From Melastoma dodecandrum (lineage: Eukaryota; Streptophyta; Magnoliopsida; Myrtales; Melastomataceae), in the NCBI GenBank assembly GCA_029817715.1, contig JARUPY010000397.1:8990001-9054000 (forward strand): a stretch of DNA of 64,000 nt, given 5' to 3'. A program made the translations under genes and the position numbers. The stretch's first letter is position 1; every line of letters begins with the position of its first letter. Positions 20,622 through 33,407 of the stretch are shown piece by piece. The notes under the pieces were generated by a model that worked only from the letters and a program-made list of their open reading frames with translations, made no database searches and was not told where the DNA came from.

Positions 20622-21430
20622 CTCATATGGTGTAGTGTCTTTCGTGCATGGACACAGTTAGACACAAAACATGTTGTATTAAAAGCCTTAGCCCACAAGT
20701 TCTATGGTATGTTGCTTACACACATCATCGTTCTGGCCATATCTAGAAGAGTTCTGTTCATTCTCGCAAATGCTCCATTTTGTTGTGGAGTATATGGAGT
20801 AGAGAAGGTGTGTTCTATGCCATTTTTGTCACAAAAGTAAGTGAACTCATGGTTTTCAAATTATGTATCATAGTGAGTTCTTAAGCATTTAAGAGAGGCT
20901 TTTCTCTCATATTGCAGCTATGTGACAAGACTTTTGAATTCACTGAATGCACCACTCTTATGAGCTGAGAACTTTATCCAAGTATATCTTGAGTAATCAT
21001 CTATAACTACCATAGCATAATGTCTATGTCCCAGATTATGCGTTCTAGTAGGACAAAACATATCCAAGTGTAGAAGTTCTAGTGGTTCTGCGGTGGTAAT
21101 GTAACCTTTGCTCTTGAAAGAGACTATGGTTTACTTTCCCAAAAAACATGCTTCGCAAAAGTTGTTTGTTTCGATAATCCTTTTACCAGCTCTTTTTTGG
21201 CAATCTTAGACAATAATTGGAAATTGATGTTCCAATTTCCTATGCCAAAGAATAGTTTCATCCTGGTGGAAAATATGGCATTGCTCTGTAAACAGAAGAT
21301 TGTCTTGAGAAATCATGTAGATGACCTTTCTTCGTTCAACAATGAAACAGACTCTGTCGTCTGTGGAACTAGAACATCCTTCTACATTAAAGGTTATTTC
21401 ATAACCCTTGTTAGAGGGTTGGCTCAAGGA

Positions 21431-22500
21431 TGAAATAGGAAACAGAAAGTTTGGTCGGATCCTACAAAGACTTTGTACCGCGGCACCGAAGAGTCTTGCA
21501 GTTGCGCGAAAGGAAGGAAAGATGGCGCAAATTCACAGAAATTTGGTGCAGCTACACTAAATTTCCGTGCACCAACAAAGATAGGCAACAAGAAAATATT
21601 TTATTTCCACGATTTTCTTCGCCTTGAATGTTTTCAAAATCTTCTATGGTTGTAGTCCTTTAGGGACAAAAAAAGGGATGTTCTAGCAAGAACAATAGAA
21701 GGGGAGAGATCATTTATCCAGAACTGATTGAGAGATCATTTATCCAGAACCGACAAAGAGATCATGAGCAAGCTTGAAGATGAAGTCCTTCATGACAGGG
21801 AGTAAGAAGGGAGTAAATCAATCGTTTAGTATGTTTTTTATCTTCTATGATATGTATTCCCAAGCCGAAGCTTGGCTTAACCCCTTTGCTTTTGATGTTT
21901 ACGTATATCTTTTGATCTTAATACATGCAATTCATCAGGCCAAAGCATTGTAGTGATGTGTTATCCTAGTTTAAACTCGGGAGAGGAAATTTAAGTGAGA
22001 ATTAATGTCGTGGAAGCGAATTAACTTGTAAGTAGTATTGAAAGATATACTTCTAAGAAACATTAAAGGATTGATTCTTAATGCATTTCTAGCCTTTATA
22101 ATTCACTATAGGGATATAAGTTTATGATGGCTTGAAATAGTCCTTTGTAAACTCAGAGGCACTTAGGAAATTGATAATCCAGTTAGTAAATGGAATTAGT
22201 AAGATGGGACAAGGGAGTGAAGGGATTTAACAAAACAAGGATGGGTTACATGATCATAGGCTTCTCATACTGATTAAATTCGAATTCTTTGTTTTGACCT
22301 TTGTTTCTTTCTTTACATTTGTCTTCAAAATTAAAAACTCATTACTCTTATTGGCTTGGCTACATAAAAACTGTGACTGTGTATGCTAAGAGGTTCTAAT
22401 TACTATCTTCATGAGAACGACATCTCACTCATCTCTATATTACTTGATGTGTGATTCATATACTTGCGGTGTGCAAATTTAGTGATTAGACTGTAGATGA
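21431..22500 (+). repeat. Athila/Tat-like non-coding repeat fragment
   Basis: It contains a GGTGCAGCTACACTAAATTT segment and related GTGCA-type motifs at 21490-21580, as in 1390-1530 and 28680-28780. A duplicated GAGATCATTTATCCAGAAC occurs at about 21703 and 21731. Near 22450-22500 a CATATACTTGCGGTGTGCAA stretch resembles the region upstream of Athila/Tat 3' LTRs. No coding frame was found. Confidence 0.4.
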
Positions 22501-23412
22501 CATTTGGGTCCATGAAAGCAAGATCAAAGCGATCGAGAAATGGCTCGTGCTCTAGAACTTCCAAGACATTCGAAGTTTTCAAGGCTTACTTTGTTCTGCA
22601 GAAGATTCATTCATGAATTTAGTTCAATCGCAGGCCCACTAACAGAATGTTTGACATAAAACAAGTCTGAGTGGACTGCAGCTCCCCAAACCAAGTTTAA
22701 GCGACTAAAGCCGAGTTTGAGCGAAGCCCCTGTTCGGGTACCGCCTAACTTCGACGATATGTTTGAAGTCAAGTCCTACAAGCTTTCACTTTTGTCCATA
22801 ACCATAAACTCGGATAAAGAATACAGTTGATGATGCCCTCTCAAGGAAGGTAGTCTTATTATTAGTAATGGATATCAGGCTCATTGGTTTCAAACATCGG
22901 AAGGATCTCTATAAGGATGACGAAGACTTTGGAGGAATCTTCTCACAATGCATCACTCGAGCTGTCGATGATTCCAGCAGATGAATGGATACTTGTTTCG
23001 GGTTTCCAAGTTTTGTATTCCTAGGAGTTCGACACAAGAGGTGCTTGTTTGAGAAATCCATGGAGGAGGTATCACTGGACACTTTTGAGTTAAGAAGAAT
23101 ATGTCAATGCTGAAGGATAATTTTTTATGGCCTTGAATGGAGAAGCAGGTTCGAAGCCTTATCTCGAGATGTGTCGTCTGCCGGCAATCGAAGAGTCGAG
23201 TGCAATCCCAAGGTCCACTTCCTATGCCTAAGCGACCATGAGAACATGTAAGTATGGATTGCGTGCTAGGATTGCCCAGGACTCAGAGAAAGAAGAATTA
23301 GATCATGGTGATGATCAATTTTGTTCTCAAAGATGGCGCATTTCATCCCCCGTCAGAAGACGGATGATGCAACCAATGTCTTATACTTGTATTTTCAAGA
23401 GGTGTTCTGGTG
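22501..23412 (+). pseudogene. Ty3/gypsy fragment: RT end, RNase H, integrase start
   Basis: Plus-strand pieces in order: HESKIKAIEKW (RT end), an FKAYFVLQK-like linker, a broken RNase H that jumps by deletion near 22770 into SFTFVHNHKLG-like sequence, then the HHCC-type zinc finger (the CVVCRQSKSRVQSQGPLP region near 23170-23220). It ends in the start of the DDE core (23238-23400). Homologous to 42000-43130. Stops and deletions abound. Confidence 0.75.
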
Positions 23413-23499
23413 AGTTTTGTCAACGTTACAAAATAAATTCAAATTTTGACCTAACCAGAATAGCAAGGGCAAGCAAGGTTCGATCCCAGAGAGAATTGT
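23413..23499 (-). repeat. Short Athila/Tat-like 3' region fragment
   Basis: The minus strand reads CAATTCTCTCTGGGATCGAA followed by GCTATTCTGGTTAGG, matching 2376-2440. The deleted gypsy element at 23500 abuts it. Confidence 0.5.
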
Positions 23500-24239
23500 T
23501 GATGCGGGGACGGCACATAACAGATGATTTCAATACCGAAACGATGTGGGACGTCACTGAGGGCGCGGAATGGAGTGATGTGGGAATGGTCGGAAGGGTA
23601 GAAGATGAAGCGGGATGGCTGAATGGATGGGTTGAGATCAACCTCTACGGACACAGATACACCATAATGAAAGAAGACTCGGATAGAACTCGCTTGTGAC
23701 ACAGATACAAACACACCACCAGGAATAAGAACGAGGACGAGGAACAACACGGAGGATACAAGCACACCACCACCGGTTGATACACTCTACTCAATATGCA
23801 CTTGGAAATCCACCAAATGAACAATGAGGTTGAAAGAGAATCCACTCATTCAAATAGAACGACAAAACTCTAATATGGATTTAAAGTCTGAATAATCTAT
23901 TGTGTTTCAACTATTACAAGGCAAGCGCTTATATGGGATGCCTATAGACTGGAAATATAGAAAATAAAATAAAAGATAAGGAAAGAAAATATTTAATTTT
24001 CCCCGATAAGATCTAAAAAAATAGTTGAGTGGGGTAGAGGAACATGCGCGACCCTTGGGGTGCCAGTTGTCAGACCTGAGCCATCAGATCGTAATCGTCC
24101 TTTGGATTACTCGTCGCCTAAGAGTCATGTCGCTCGGTGCTCCTCTCGTCGCCTCGCTTACTCGATGACCAGCAAGTTGAGGCCTCCGATAAGCGATAGT
24201 GGCTGAGGTTTGGGCGAAGCGACGACCATCCTTGTATCA
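23500..24239 (-). repeat. 3' LTR of the internally deleted element
   Basis: TGATGCGGGG at 23500 and TTGTATCA ending 24239. Same family as 46800-47581. Confidence 0.85.
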
Positions 24240-24449
24240 TCCTCCCCTTGTTGAAGAGAGTTTTTTCTCAAATTCGTATGGTCATTGTCTTCTTATGGAT
24301 TGGGGTCCTTCCCATTGAAAGTGGCGGGGACTCCATATCTCCAGGGAGATCAACCTTGTACGCATTGTCTTTGATGCGCTCGATGATCTTGAAAGGTACC
24401 TCTACTTGATACGGGTAAGGCACCGAAGACTATCGATCTGGTACCAAGA

Positions 24450-25033
24450 TGATGCGGGGGCGGCAAGGAATAGATAATTCCAATACTGAAACGATGGGGA
24501 ATGTCACTGTGGGTGCAGAATGGAGTGACTTGAGAATGGTCGAAAGGGTAGATAATGAAACGGATGATTGAATGGATAGGTTGAGATCAACCTCTACGGA
24601 TATACACCACCGTGAAAGAAGACTCGGACAGAACTCGCCTGTCACGCGGATATAGACACACCACAGTGAACAAGAACGAGGTCGATGAACAACATGGAGG
24701 ATACCGGCACACCACCGGCACAATCTGCACTTGGAATCCACCAAATCCATAATGAGGTTGAAAGAGAATCCACTCCTTCGGATAGAAAGACAAAAGTCTA
24801 ACCTAGGTTTAAAAGTCTGAATAATCAGATTTTCTAACTCTTACAAGGCAAGGGCTTACATAGGCTGCCCATAGGAAAGATGATACACGAAAGCGAAATA
24901 AAATAAAAGATATGGGAAATAAAATCAAAAGATAAGGAAGGGAAATATATTATTTCATCCCGACAAGAGCTGAAAAGATAATGGAGCAGGGTAGTGGAAC
25001 AGGCGTGACCCTTGGGCTGGAAGTTGTCAGACG
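24450..25033 (-). repeat. 5' LTR of the internally deleted element, truncated
   Basis: Starts at TGATGCGGGG (24450) after the PBS. It ends at GTTGTCAGACG, about 200 bp short of the usual TATCA end, and is fused there to another element's RT sequence. Confidence 0.8.
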
Positions 25034-27349
25034 AAACAACCTTGATTCCTTCGCTTCGATCTTGCTTTCATCAACCTTGATTCCTTCGCTTGACAGTACA
25101 AAACCAAGGAATACTACACTGAGTTGGAAGAACTCAAACTTCTTGAGATTCCCTTATAGCTTCTCGTCACGAAGTGTGCGAAACACTGTGCGAAGGTGCT
25201 CAACATGCTCGTCGAGACTGCAGCTGTAGATGAGAATGTCGTACAAGTAGACAACCACGAACTTTCCCATAAATGTTCGCAACACATGGGTCATCAGTCG
25301 CATGAATGTACTGGGCGAATTCGACAAACCAAAGGGCGTCACCAACCATTCGTACAGCCCGTACTTGGTTTTGAAGGTTGTCTTCCACTCGTCACCTTCC
25401 TTCATTCGGATCTAGTGGTAGCCACTTCTCAAGTCTACTTTTGAAAACACATGTGCTCAATGTAACTCATCCGACATGTCATCTAGTCGAGGAATTGAAA
25501 AGCGATACTTTACCATTATCTTGTTGATCGCTCGACTATCCATGCACATTCTCCATGTGCCGTCCTTCTTTGGTACCAATATAGTTGGTACTGAGCAATG
25601 GCTCAAACTCTCTCATACCAAACCTTTATCAAGTAACTCATCGACCTGCCTTTGAAGTTCTTTCCCTTCGTCGAGATTGCATCGATAAGCTGATCGGTTG
25701 GGTAAGGAAGCTCTTGGAGCCAAGTCAATCTAGTGCTGAATACTTCTCAAGGGTGGTAGTTCGACCAATAACTCATCTGGGAACACATCCTTAAACTCCT
25801 TGATTAAAGCTTTCGCACGTAGATATTCCAACTGTTGATCCTGGGTTGTTTAGATCAGAACCAAAAAGTAAACATCCTCGCTTTCGCGCATAGCCTGAAT
25901 CAACTCCATTCGCTTGATCACTTGAGCGGGCGACTGGTTGATAGGTGCTTCACCTAGAGGGCAGTTAAAGGCATTAGGGTGATCTTCTTTTCGTCAACGT
26001 TAATGGAATAGGTATTACGATACCCGTCATGGTGTGTGCCACGGTCTTCCTAGGAGCGAATGGCACGCATCCATAGAAATCACATCGCAAATGACTTCAT
26101 CCCCGTAGATTTTTCCAATCGAGAAAGGGACTCGCGTTTGTTGCGTCACACGAACGTCACTGTCCTTACTGAGGCATTGTTGGCGATAAGGATGAGGATG
26201 TGGTGCTACAGGCAACTTGAGTGTCTCAATCACGGTTCTAGAGACTGTGTTGGTGCAACTTTCGCTGTTTACAATAAGCAAACATACTTTATCCATAACG
26301 GTATACCTGGTATGAAAGATGCACTCACGTTGGATCGTTCTCCTCGTGAACTGGTGTCGCATTCAAAGCCTTGCGGACGACTAGCAACTCTCCTTCGTCT
26401 GGATACTCATCAGTTTCCTCTTGATCTCAAATAGGATCGACGCTCTTATCAAACTCTTCTTCTACATCAGACAATTCTTTGATGACAACATTTCTCCTTG
26501 AGGGACACTCCGACGCCATGTGTCATGTCCATGGGCATTTGAAACAACGACGAACAGGATCACGCTCGTTCGTCTTGAATTCAGGTCTAGTAGTCGACAA
26601 TGGAGTTTTCCCTTTCGTAGTCGACAGGGATTTCGCTTGGAAGCTACTCCCTTTGTTGAAAGGCGGAGCCTTCACAAATGGGCAGGTACCAGACCTCCTT
26701 GCGTGCTGTTGCTCAACCTTGTGGGCAAGCACTCGAACGTTGTCAACAGTCCAATACTACTGAAGTTCTACAGCATCAGCAATCTGTTGCTTAAGTCCTC
26801 GAAGATACCTAGCAATGGCTTGCTCGGGGGCTTTTTGGACATCGCACTGCAGCAAGTGTCTCTCAAACTCCCTCGTGTACTCTGACACCGTTGAGATCTG
26901 TTGAAGCTACTGCAGCTTAAGGTAGAGTTCTCGCCGAGAATGCTGAGGCAAAAATCTCTTAGTCATAACCCTTTTCAATTTTACCACGTCCGGATCTTAT
27001 CACGTCCTTCTCTGCGGCGTTGCTGATTGGTGTTCTCCCACCAAGGCTGTTTTCCCTCAAACTCTAGAATCTGGACACTCATCGTTTGAGCTCTCCTTTC
27101 GGGTCATCGCTTTTCTGGTGACGATCTTCATTGAGAAACATCATGCTATGGACTTTCTTCGTCGTCGTTGTCTAATCGACTACAGGAAGGTGATGCATAG
27201 GTTCACAACAATTGTAGTGGTTGCTTAGGATCAGCAATTTGCTGCTCAAGCTGTGCAATGTGTGCTTCGTCAAGAGTCATACCGCGTCTGAATCTTCCGG
27301 CCCTTGACAACCGTGCGCTCAACAACAACCTTACATCCTGATACCAAGA
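25034..27349 (-). pseudogene. 5' half of a gypsy element: gag, protease, RT (minus strand)
   Basis: Minus-strand order from the PBS (CTTGGTATCAGG, 27338-27349): gag N-terminus (GRFRRGMTLDEAHIAQLEQQ near 27290-27230), a gag core with an internal deletion, a CCHC knuckle region (RRCFKCPW near 26550), protease (26027-26362, with VNSESCTN where VDSGSCTN is expected), and RT (25500-25154: [29 protein letters not shown] with FDD changed). RT stops at 25034 against a truncated LTR. The 3' half is absent. Confidence 0.8.
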
Positions 27350-27840
27350 TGATGCGGGGACGGCATAGAACATATGATTCCAATACCGAAATAATGTGGG
27401 ACGTCACTAATGGTGTGGAATGTTTGACGTGGGAGTGGTCGGATGGGTAGAAGATGAAGCGGGATGGCTGAATGGATGGGATGGGTATGAAAGGATGGGT
27501 TGAGATCAACCTCCACAGATATAGATACACTACCGTGAAAGAAGACTCGGATAGAACCCGCCTGTCACAAGGATAAAGACACATCACCGTGAACAGGACC
27601 AAAGACTAGGAACAAAACGGAGGATACAAACACACGACCACCGGTCGATACAATCTACTCAATATGCCCTTGGAAATCCACCAAATGAATAACGAGGTTG
27701 AAAGAGAATCCACTCCTTTGGATAGAACGATAAAACTCGAATCTGGATTTAAAGTCTGAATAATCTATTGTGTTTCAACTGTTACAACACAAGGGCTTAT
27801 ATAGGATGCCCATAGACTTGAAATAAAGGAAATAAAATAC
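27350..27840 (-). repeat. 5' LTR of that gypsy element, truncated by an Athila-like repeat
   Basis: Begins TGATGCGGGGACGGCATAGA after the PBS. It includes the CACCACCGGT and GGGCTTATATAGGATGCCCA region and stops at about 27840 where the 27841-28974 repeat begins. Confidence 0.8.
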
Positions 27841-28974
27841 TTCTAACGTTATTTCAACACTCAATTGAGGTCAAGCGTAGAATAAAGGAAAGTGTTCTCA
27901 AAGTAAAAGTGCGAAAGAGAAACTGTCAAGTAACTTATCAATAATAGAAATATCTAGGACGTCTAACTTTCCCTTGTGTCTTATTCGTCTAATTTCCATT
28001 TTTCCTAACGTTATCGAATCATAACAATTGTTAACATAGGATTCTGAATTCTCCCCATATTGCTGCCGAACATACATCGACATATCACCATATATCAAAT
28101 TCCTTACTCTATTTCTAGGCAAGATACTAGTAGTGACCCATTATGTTTCAATCCTATAAGAGATACCTAAGGTGTTTCGGTATACATCTATCCCTTCATA
28201 CGATTAGTCCGGTTTCCCAACACAACACTCAGACTACTTAGGTTATCCAATTCGAGATCTAACCTAAACTACCCTCTCGAGTCTCCTTAGGTTATTTGGT
28301 CAATGTAAAATGGCGATCAGTTAATTAACATGCATTAAGAACATAACTAGATAAACAATTATGAAGATACAAATCACATTAAGAAAACAACTTCACTAGC
28401 TCCATAAGAACACGAGGTTCTGTCATAATCTTAGAAAAACAAATTGGTTCATAACTAAAGAAAATGAAAGCAACGATTCAATTTGAAGAGTAAATAACGA
28501 CAAAAGAAAAACTAAAAGAAGAAATTGGGTGGGATAGTGTCTAGTCGTAGGCTCATTATCACCGGTTGTCTGCTTGGTCAAACCCCCTTTCAAAAAGATG
28601 AAGGAAGTCTTTTTACATATCCTATAAATAATTATAGATAATCTAAGAAAATTGAGAAAGAAAAAGTTTTCTTCTGCGTCCGTGCAACTGCACAGCTCTC
28701 TATTGCAGCAGCACCAAGTCTTTGCCATTCTTCCTTGTGTCTCGTGCAGCTGTACAAGGTTCTGGTGCAACGGCACCAAGTCTCTGAAGAATTCAGCCAC
28801 TCACATTCTTCTCACAAATTTGTCATCTTGTCTGCACAATCTTAGCATGGCCATCTTCATCCATCGTCATGCCTTTTCTTTCTAATTTCGACTATCAAAT
28901 GGATGAAAAATAGAAAGGTGAGAAGGCGAACAAAAAATTAAAAAGAAAACGAAAGAAAATAAAGATAAACCATA
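27841..28974 (-). repeat. Athila/Tat-like dispersed repeat, inverted relative of 1151-2472
   Basis: The reverse complement aligns by eye with 1280-2350 and 30254-31324, including the AACATAATGGGTC.CTACTAG segment, the GAAGGAAG.CATCTTTTTGAA.GGGGG segment and the GTGCARCTGCAC-type motifs (28680-28780). Similarity fades after about 28870. Confidence 0.65.
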
Positions 28975-29664
28975 TGAAATGCCTAATAGTAACATAAATG
29001 AAGTCTAACATGTGATAAAATAGCTATACTTTCATAGAGTTATCATGTTTCGATTGCATGGAGTGCATAAGTTCACCCTGTCATATCGAAATGTGGGGTT
29101 TCTAAGCTAATTCAAGAAGGCTTTGTGGTATAAGCTAAGAACCAAGCTTGTCTTCATCATGACATATCATCTATAGACGAATGGCCAAACTAATGGTTAA
29201 CTGAACCATAGCAGCAATTCGATATACATTGGTTTCGAAGAATCAGAAGAATTGGGATATCAAACTCGCCCATGTACTACCAGATCGAAAAGTGGTTAGT
29301 CGAGATGTAGAGGAGTGAGTTAAGGAGATGAGAGTACTTCAAGAAGAGATTCTCATCCACATCGAGAAGGCTAACAAGCGATATCAAAAGAAAGTTAACC
29401 GAGAACGTCGAGAGAAAATTTTTTTGCCTAGAGCGTTGGTGTAGTAACATCCATGAAAAGAGAGGTTTCCAGCCTTGAGAAAGAACAAGTTGATGTCCAG
29501 GACAGAAGGACCATTCGGGATTCTCGAGTGCATCAATAATAATACCTATAGGTTGATATGCAAGATGAGTACGGAGTCTCTGCCACTTTCAATATTCAAG
29601 ATCTCGTTATAGTTGTTGGGGATGAATATAATGCAAGTTTGAGAGCAATCTTTTCTCTACAAGG
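28975..29664 (+). pseudogene. Ty3/gypsy integrase C-terminal remnant (copy 2)
   Basis: Same sequence as 1-690, with a few substitutions such as CTCGTC to CTTGTC near 29150 and CTAGACGAG to CAAGATGAG near 29560. It carries the same disabling stops, so decay preceded the duplication. Confidence 0.8.
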
Positions 29665-29670
29665 GGAAAA

Positions 29671-30124
29671 TGATGCACAGCAAACTCCGTTTGAGACACC
29701 CCAACTTGAGTCATGTCGAGAAGGAGTGATTCTGCGCACTATCGAGTAGGACATCAGTCGATCCATGTTCAATCGAGTGAAGATCTAATTTGAGCGAAAA
29801 CATGGTCAAGTGAAGCATTGTTAAGCGAACTAGTCAAATAATAAATTTGACCGTTGAACGAAATTTTTCGTTTCCCTTTCAAGTTATCTTAATGATATTT
29901 CTTTATTTTAATAAAAATGTGTGAATATTTTCGAATGATCTAGTAGGTTGAAAAAACTTGGAATATCTTTTTTTCTATTTTGTCGGGCAACATCTATATA
30001 TGGGGTTCTTATAATTGATTTATGACCAAAGTAGTTTTTGGTGATTTTTGAATACTATGATAGATGTTTCGTCTGCCCTAATTCTTCATTTCGTGGATTC
30101 CAAGTGTAATTTGAGTAGAGCACA
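29671..30124 (+). repeat. Degraded gypsy LTR, left part (copy 2)
   Basis: Counterpart of 697-1150. Confidence 0.6.
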
Positions 30125-31446
30125 TGATAACTCCATGAAAATGGAGTTAGAGGAACACATTTTAGAGTTAATAGAGGCAAGTTGTTAGGCATTTTAGTTG
30201 ATTAGTCTTTCTAATCTTTCATTTTGCAATATTTTGTTCATCGTCTTGTCAATGTGCTTTTCGATGTGTTGATTTAGGAAAATCAGAGGACGAAAAGCAT
30301 AATAAGGGCCAAGAAGTATAAGCATGAAGAGCAAGAAGTGGCAGAAATCTTAGAGCGAGATGGTGCAGCTGCACGATGGTATCCGACGATAGATAGAGAT
30401 TAGGTGCAGCTGCACCAGAAAACCATGCAACTACACGAGATGCAATGAAGGCAGACGAAGTTTCACATAAACTTTGTGCAACTGCACGAGAATTTGGTGC
30501 AACTGCATGGACACTAGACATAATATTTTACTTCTTGATATTTTTTAAGATTCTCTAAGGTTATTTCTAAGACATATAAAAATGCTTCCTTCATCTTTTT
30601 GAAGTGGGGGGTTTGACCTAAGAGACGGCTAGTGACAAGGAGTCTCCGACTAGGGATGGTTCCGCTCAATTTCTTATTTTAGTTTTTCTTATGTCGTTTT
30701 ATACTATTGGAATTGAATCAATGTTTTCGTTTGCTTTAGTTATGAACTAATTCATCTTTTTAGGACTATGACGGTACCGTGTGATCTTTTGTAGATCGTG
30801 AACCTATTTTCGTAATGTGATTTGAATATTCATAATTACTTATCCAATTTTATTTTTACCGCATATTAATTGACTAATCATCTCTTAAAACTGATTAGAT
30901 AATTTAGGGAGACTCGGAAGGGTAGTCTAGGTTAGACCTCGAATTGGATAACCTAAGTAGTCTAAGTGTTGGGAAACCGGACTAATCATGTGAAGGGATA
31001 GAGATATACCGGAATACCTTAGGTAACTCTTATACGATTGAAACATAATGGGTCGCCACTAGTTTCTTACCTAGGAATAAAGTAAGGAATTTGGTACATG
31101 GCAACACGTCGTCGTGTGTTCAGGAGAAACATGGGGAGAATTTAGAATCCTATGTTAGCAATTGTTATGATTTGGTAGCATTAGGAAAATGGGGAATTGG
31201 ACACGGGGGAAAGTTGGACGTCTTAGATATTTCTATTATTGCTAATTACTTACAATTTTTCTTTCGCACTTTTATTTTGAGAACACTTCCCTTTATTTTA
31301 TGCTTGACCTCGATGGAGTACTGAAAACGATGTTAGAAGTACTTTGTCAGTCCAATTCTCTGTGGGATCGGCCTTTGCTTACTCTTGCTATTCTAGTTAG
31401 GTTGAAATAGGAATTTGTTTTTGTTGCATTGACGACACGCATTAGT
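30125..31446 (+). repeat. Athila/Tat-like repeat inserted in the LTR (copy 2)
   Basis: Counterpart of 1151-2472, with the palindrome cluster at 30363-30508. Together with 27841-28870 it forms an imperfect inverted repeat around a spacer of about 1.3 kb. Confidence 0.5.
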
Positions 31447-31699
31447 ACATCAACCGGTTGGTGGTGTACCTATATCCTCCTCATTGTCCGTCGCCCTCGT
31501 TACTATTCAATGTAGCACGTTGTTGTATCTATGGATCGTACTGGCCTACCGAGTCACTTTTATCATAGTGGTGAAATATACATCTGTGGTGGTCGTTTCT
31601 CAACCCCACAGTTCGTGTTTTCGCTTCACGTTTCCTATTTGTCCCTACCTATATACACACTTATGATCATATCCGGTCACCCTCTTCACACCATCCCAG
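31447..31699 (+). repeat. Degraded gypsy LTR, right part (copy 2)
   Basis: Counterpart of 2473-2725. Confidence 0.55.
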
Positions 31700-32932
31700 C
31701 GTCGAAGTAGTTTACGCATTACCCCGTGTAGGTATAAGGAAGTCTTTCTATTGTTATATATTGTATTGTTTGGCTATTTGCCAAATTGTTGTTCATTGAG
31801 GGCCAAGTAATGTCGTATGATATGAGAAAAGTGTGCGATTTTTGTGTTTGTTTCGCCATTAAGCCCCAAAAAGATTGGGGACATAACAAGTTGTTATGAG
31901 AGCGAGATTGTACGACTCAAAAGGTTGATTGATAGGATTGTAGTTGAACTTTGGGCCTGCAATAGTTTTGAATGCTGAATAATTGAAAATGAGCAGTGAT
32001 TATTGTATGGTTGATGTGCGTGTGTTTTCACATGCATGCATATGACCAGTTTGAATCAATGTTATGATACTTAGAATGAATTCCTTGATGGAGTGAATGG
32101 AAACGACCCTAGTTTGTTTAAAATGCGTGTGGGGTGTTCGCATGTTGGTAGGCATGCGTTGAACACATCATACTAGGGCAAATTTGCAATGTGATGTTGT
32201 ATCGTTTCCAATTGTTATAAAAGTATTATGCGGAGGACTACAACGAAAAAGAACTTTTAAGGTAGTAGAGGTTATTTCTTTTAAATATTGATTTCCTTTC
32301 AAACTTAGATGGAAAAGAATATAACATGAAAATTAATGTGAACTACTAAAAGCAGTTTAAGCTATCAATTTGGGAAAATCATATAACTCATTTGCAAACT
32401 ATTTCCGCACTTATGGGAAGACTTGACCAAGTAAAATGTGAAGGTGACAAATTATTAAAGTGGATTACCATAATATTTTGCACCACCGCTTTCACTTATC
32501 CTTGGGTGGCCGTAACTTGTTGGGATCTTTGTTGTGCGCGAGCAGCTTCACGTTGTTTATGAATGACTTCTTATATCTCATGAATGGATCTATCCACTTG
32601 AGTTTTTTCTCTTAGGATTTCGTTTTGCATTCTATATAAGGAAGTGACCCGATCCATGATTTGATCCTCTCACTGTAGCAATGGAGCCTCTTTTTCATAT
32701 TTAAACCAGCTTGACCAAAATGGGCTTCGTAGTAAATGTATCAACCCAATTAGATTAAGGAGTGGATATGATTTCTTAACTAGTTGGCCACTGATGTTTG
32801 TAACTAAGAGAAATCTAGTTCAATTAGCTTGGATAGTTTAAGCAGCTCCATGATCTTGGCAAGAAGATCAGCACTCGACAACTAATCGACTCGGATGAAA
32901 CAAACATGTTGACAAATATCACTTACGTAATA
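31700..32932. repeat. Degraded retroelement sequence left of MULE (copy 2)
   Basis: Counterpart of 2726-3958, including the gag-like coiled-coil remnant on the minus strand at about 32496-32691. Nothing intact. Confidence 0.4.
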
Positions 32933-32941
32933 CATACTTTC
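32933..32941. repeat. MULE target site duplication (left, copy 2)
   Basis: CATACTTTC, repeated at 37262-37270. Confidence 0.93.
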
Positions 32942-33139
32942 GGAAGCGGCTAATGTGCCGTGAACGGCATCTTACGTGAGGTGTACTAATTTCGACCCCG
33001 ATTTAGTACAATGTACTAACACGGTTAGTACATTTTGAAATTATTAATGATGTACTAACACTGTAGTTAGTACATTGTACTAAGTGGTACTGTTCTTGTA
33101 CTAGTAATGATTAGTACAGTGTACTAATGGGAACTGTTG
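32942..33139 (+). repeat. MULE left terminal inverted repeat (copy 2)
   Basis: Inverse of 37066-37261. Confidence 0.9.
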
Positions 33140-33407
33140 TACATTGTACATATGTACAGTGTACTAGTGTACTAGTTGGTACGAAACAGGAACAGTAACG
33201 GTTAGTACACTGTACATATGTACAGTGTACTAGTGTACTAGTTGGTACGAAACAGGAACAGTAATCGTTAGTACATTGTACATATGTACATTGTACTAGT
33301 GTACTAGCTGGTACGAAACAGGAACAGTAACGACTAGTTCACTGTACATATGTACACTGTACTAGTGTACTAGTTAGTACGAAACAAGAATAGTAACATG
33401 TACTAAC
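33140..33407 (+). repeat. Left subterminal array (copy 2)
   Basis: Four units as in copy 1, but the last keeps a full CTGTACATATGTACACTG palindrome that copy 1 has lost (23 bp longer). Confidence 0.9.

Larger units (their letters stand above)
18643..21430 (-). mobile_element. Ty1/copia relic on minus strand (GAG-pre-integrase to RNase H)
   Basis: On the minus strand, 21206-21427 carries a GAG-pre-integrase-like segment (NLLFTEQCHIFHQDE, LWHRKLEHQ). From about 21190 to 20205 lie integrase core and C-terminal pieces (20205-20621: KHNISYFHPFRSLCYILRP, FDAKSNDGIFLGY). Broken RT follows at 19960-19150, and RNase H at 19040-18643 (GCKIDRKSTFGTCQ, CDNTSAINLTKNHVQHSM). This is the copia order, integrase before RT. 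Gag, protease and LTRs are missing and stops are numerous. Confidence 0.85.
23500..25033 (-). mobile_element. Internally deleted gypsy element (two LTRs, about 210 bp interior)
   Basis: On the minus strand: a right LTR at 24450-25033 (truncated at its outer end), the PBS TCTTGGTACCAG next to the LTR end, then after a large deletion only the integrase C-terminus (ITFQDHRAHQ-like frame ending in a SLRKNSLQQGE-type tail), the polypurine tract CAAGGGGAGGA at 24240-24250, and the left LTR 23500-24239. Gag, protease, RT and RNase H are entirely missing, so the element must depend on others if it ever moved in this form. Confidence 0.82.
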
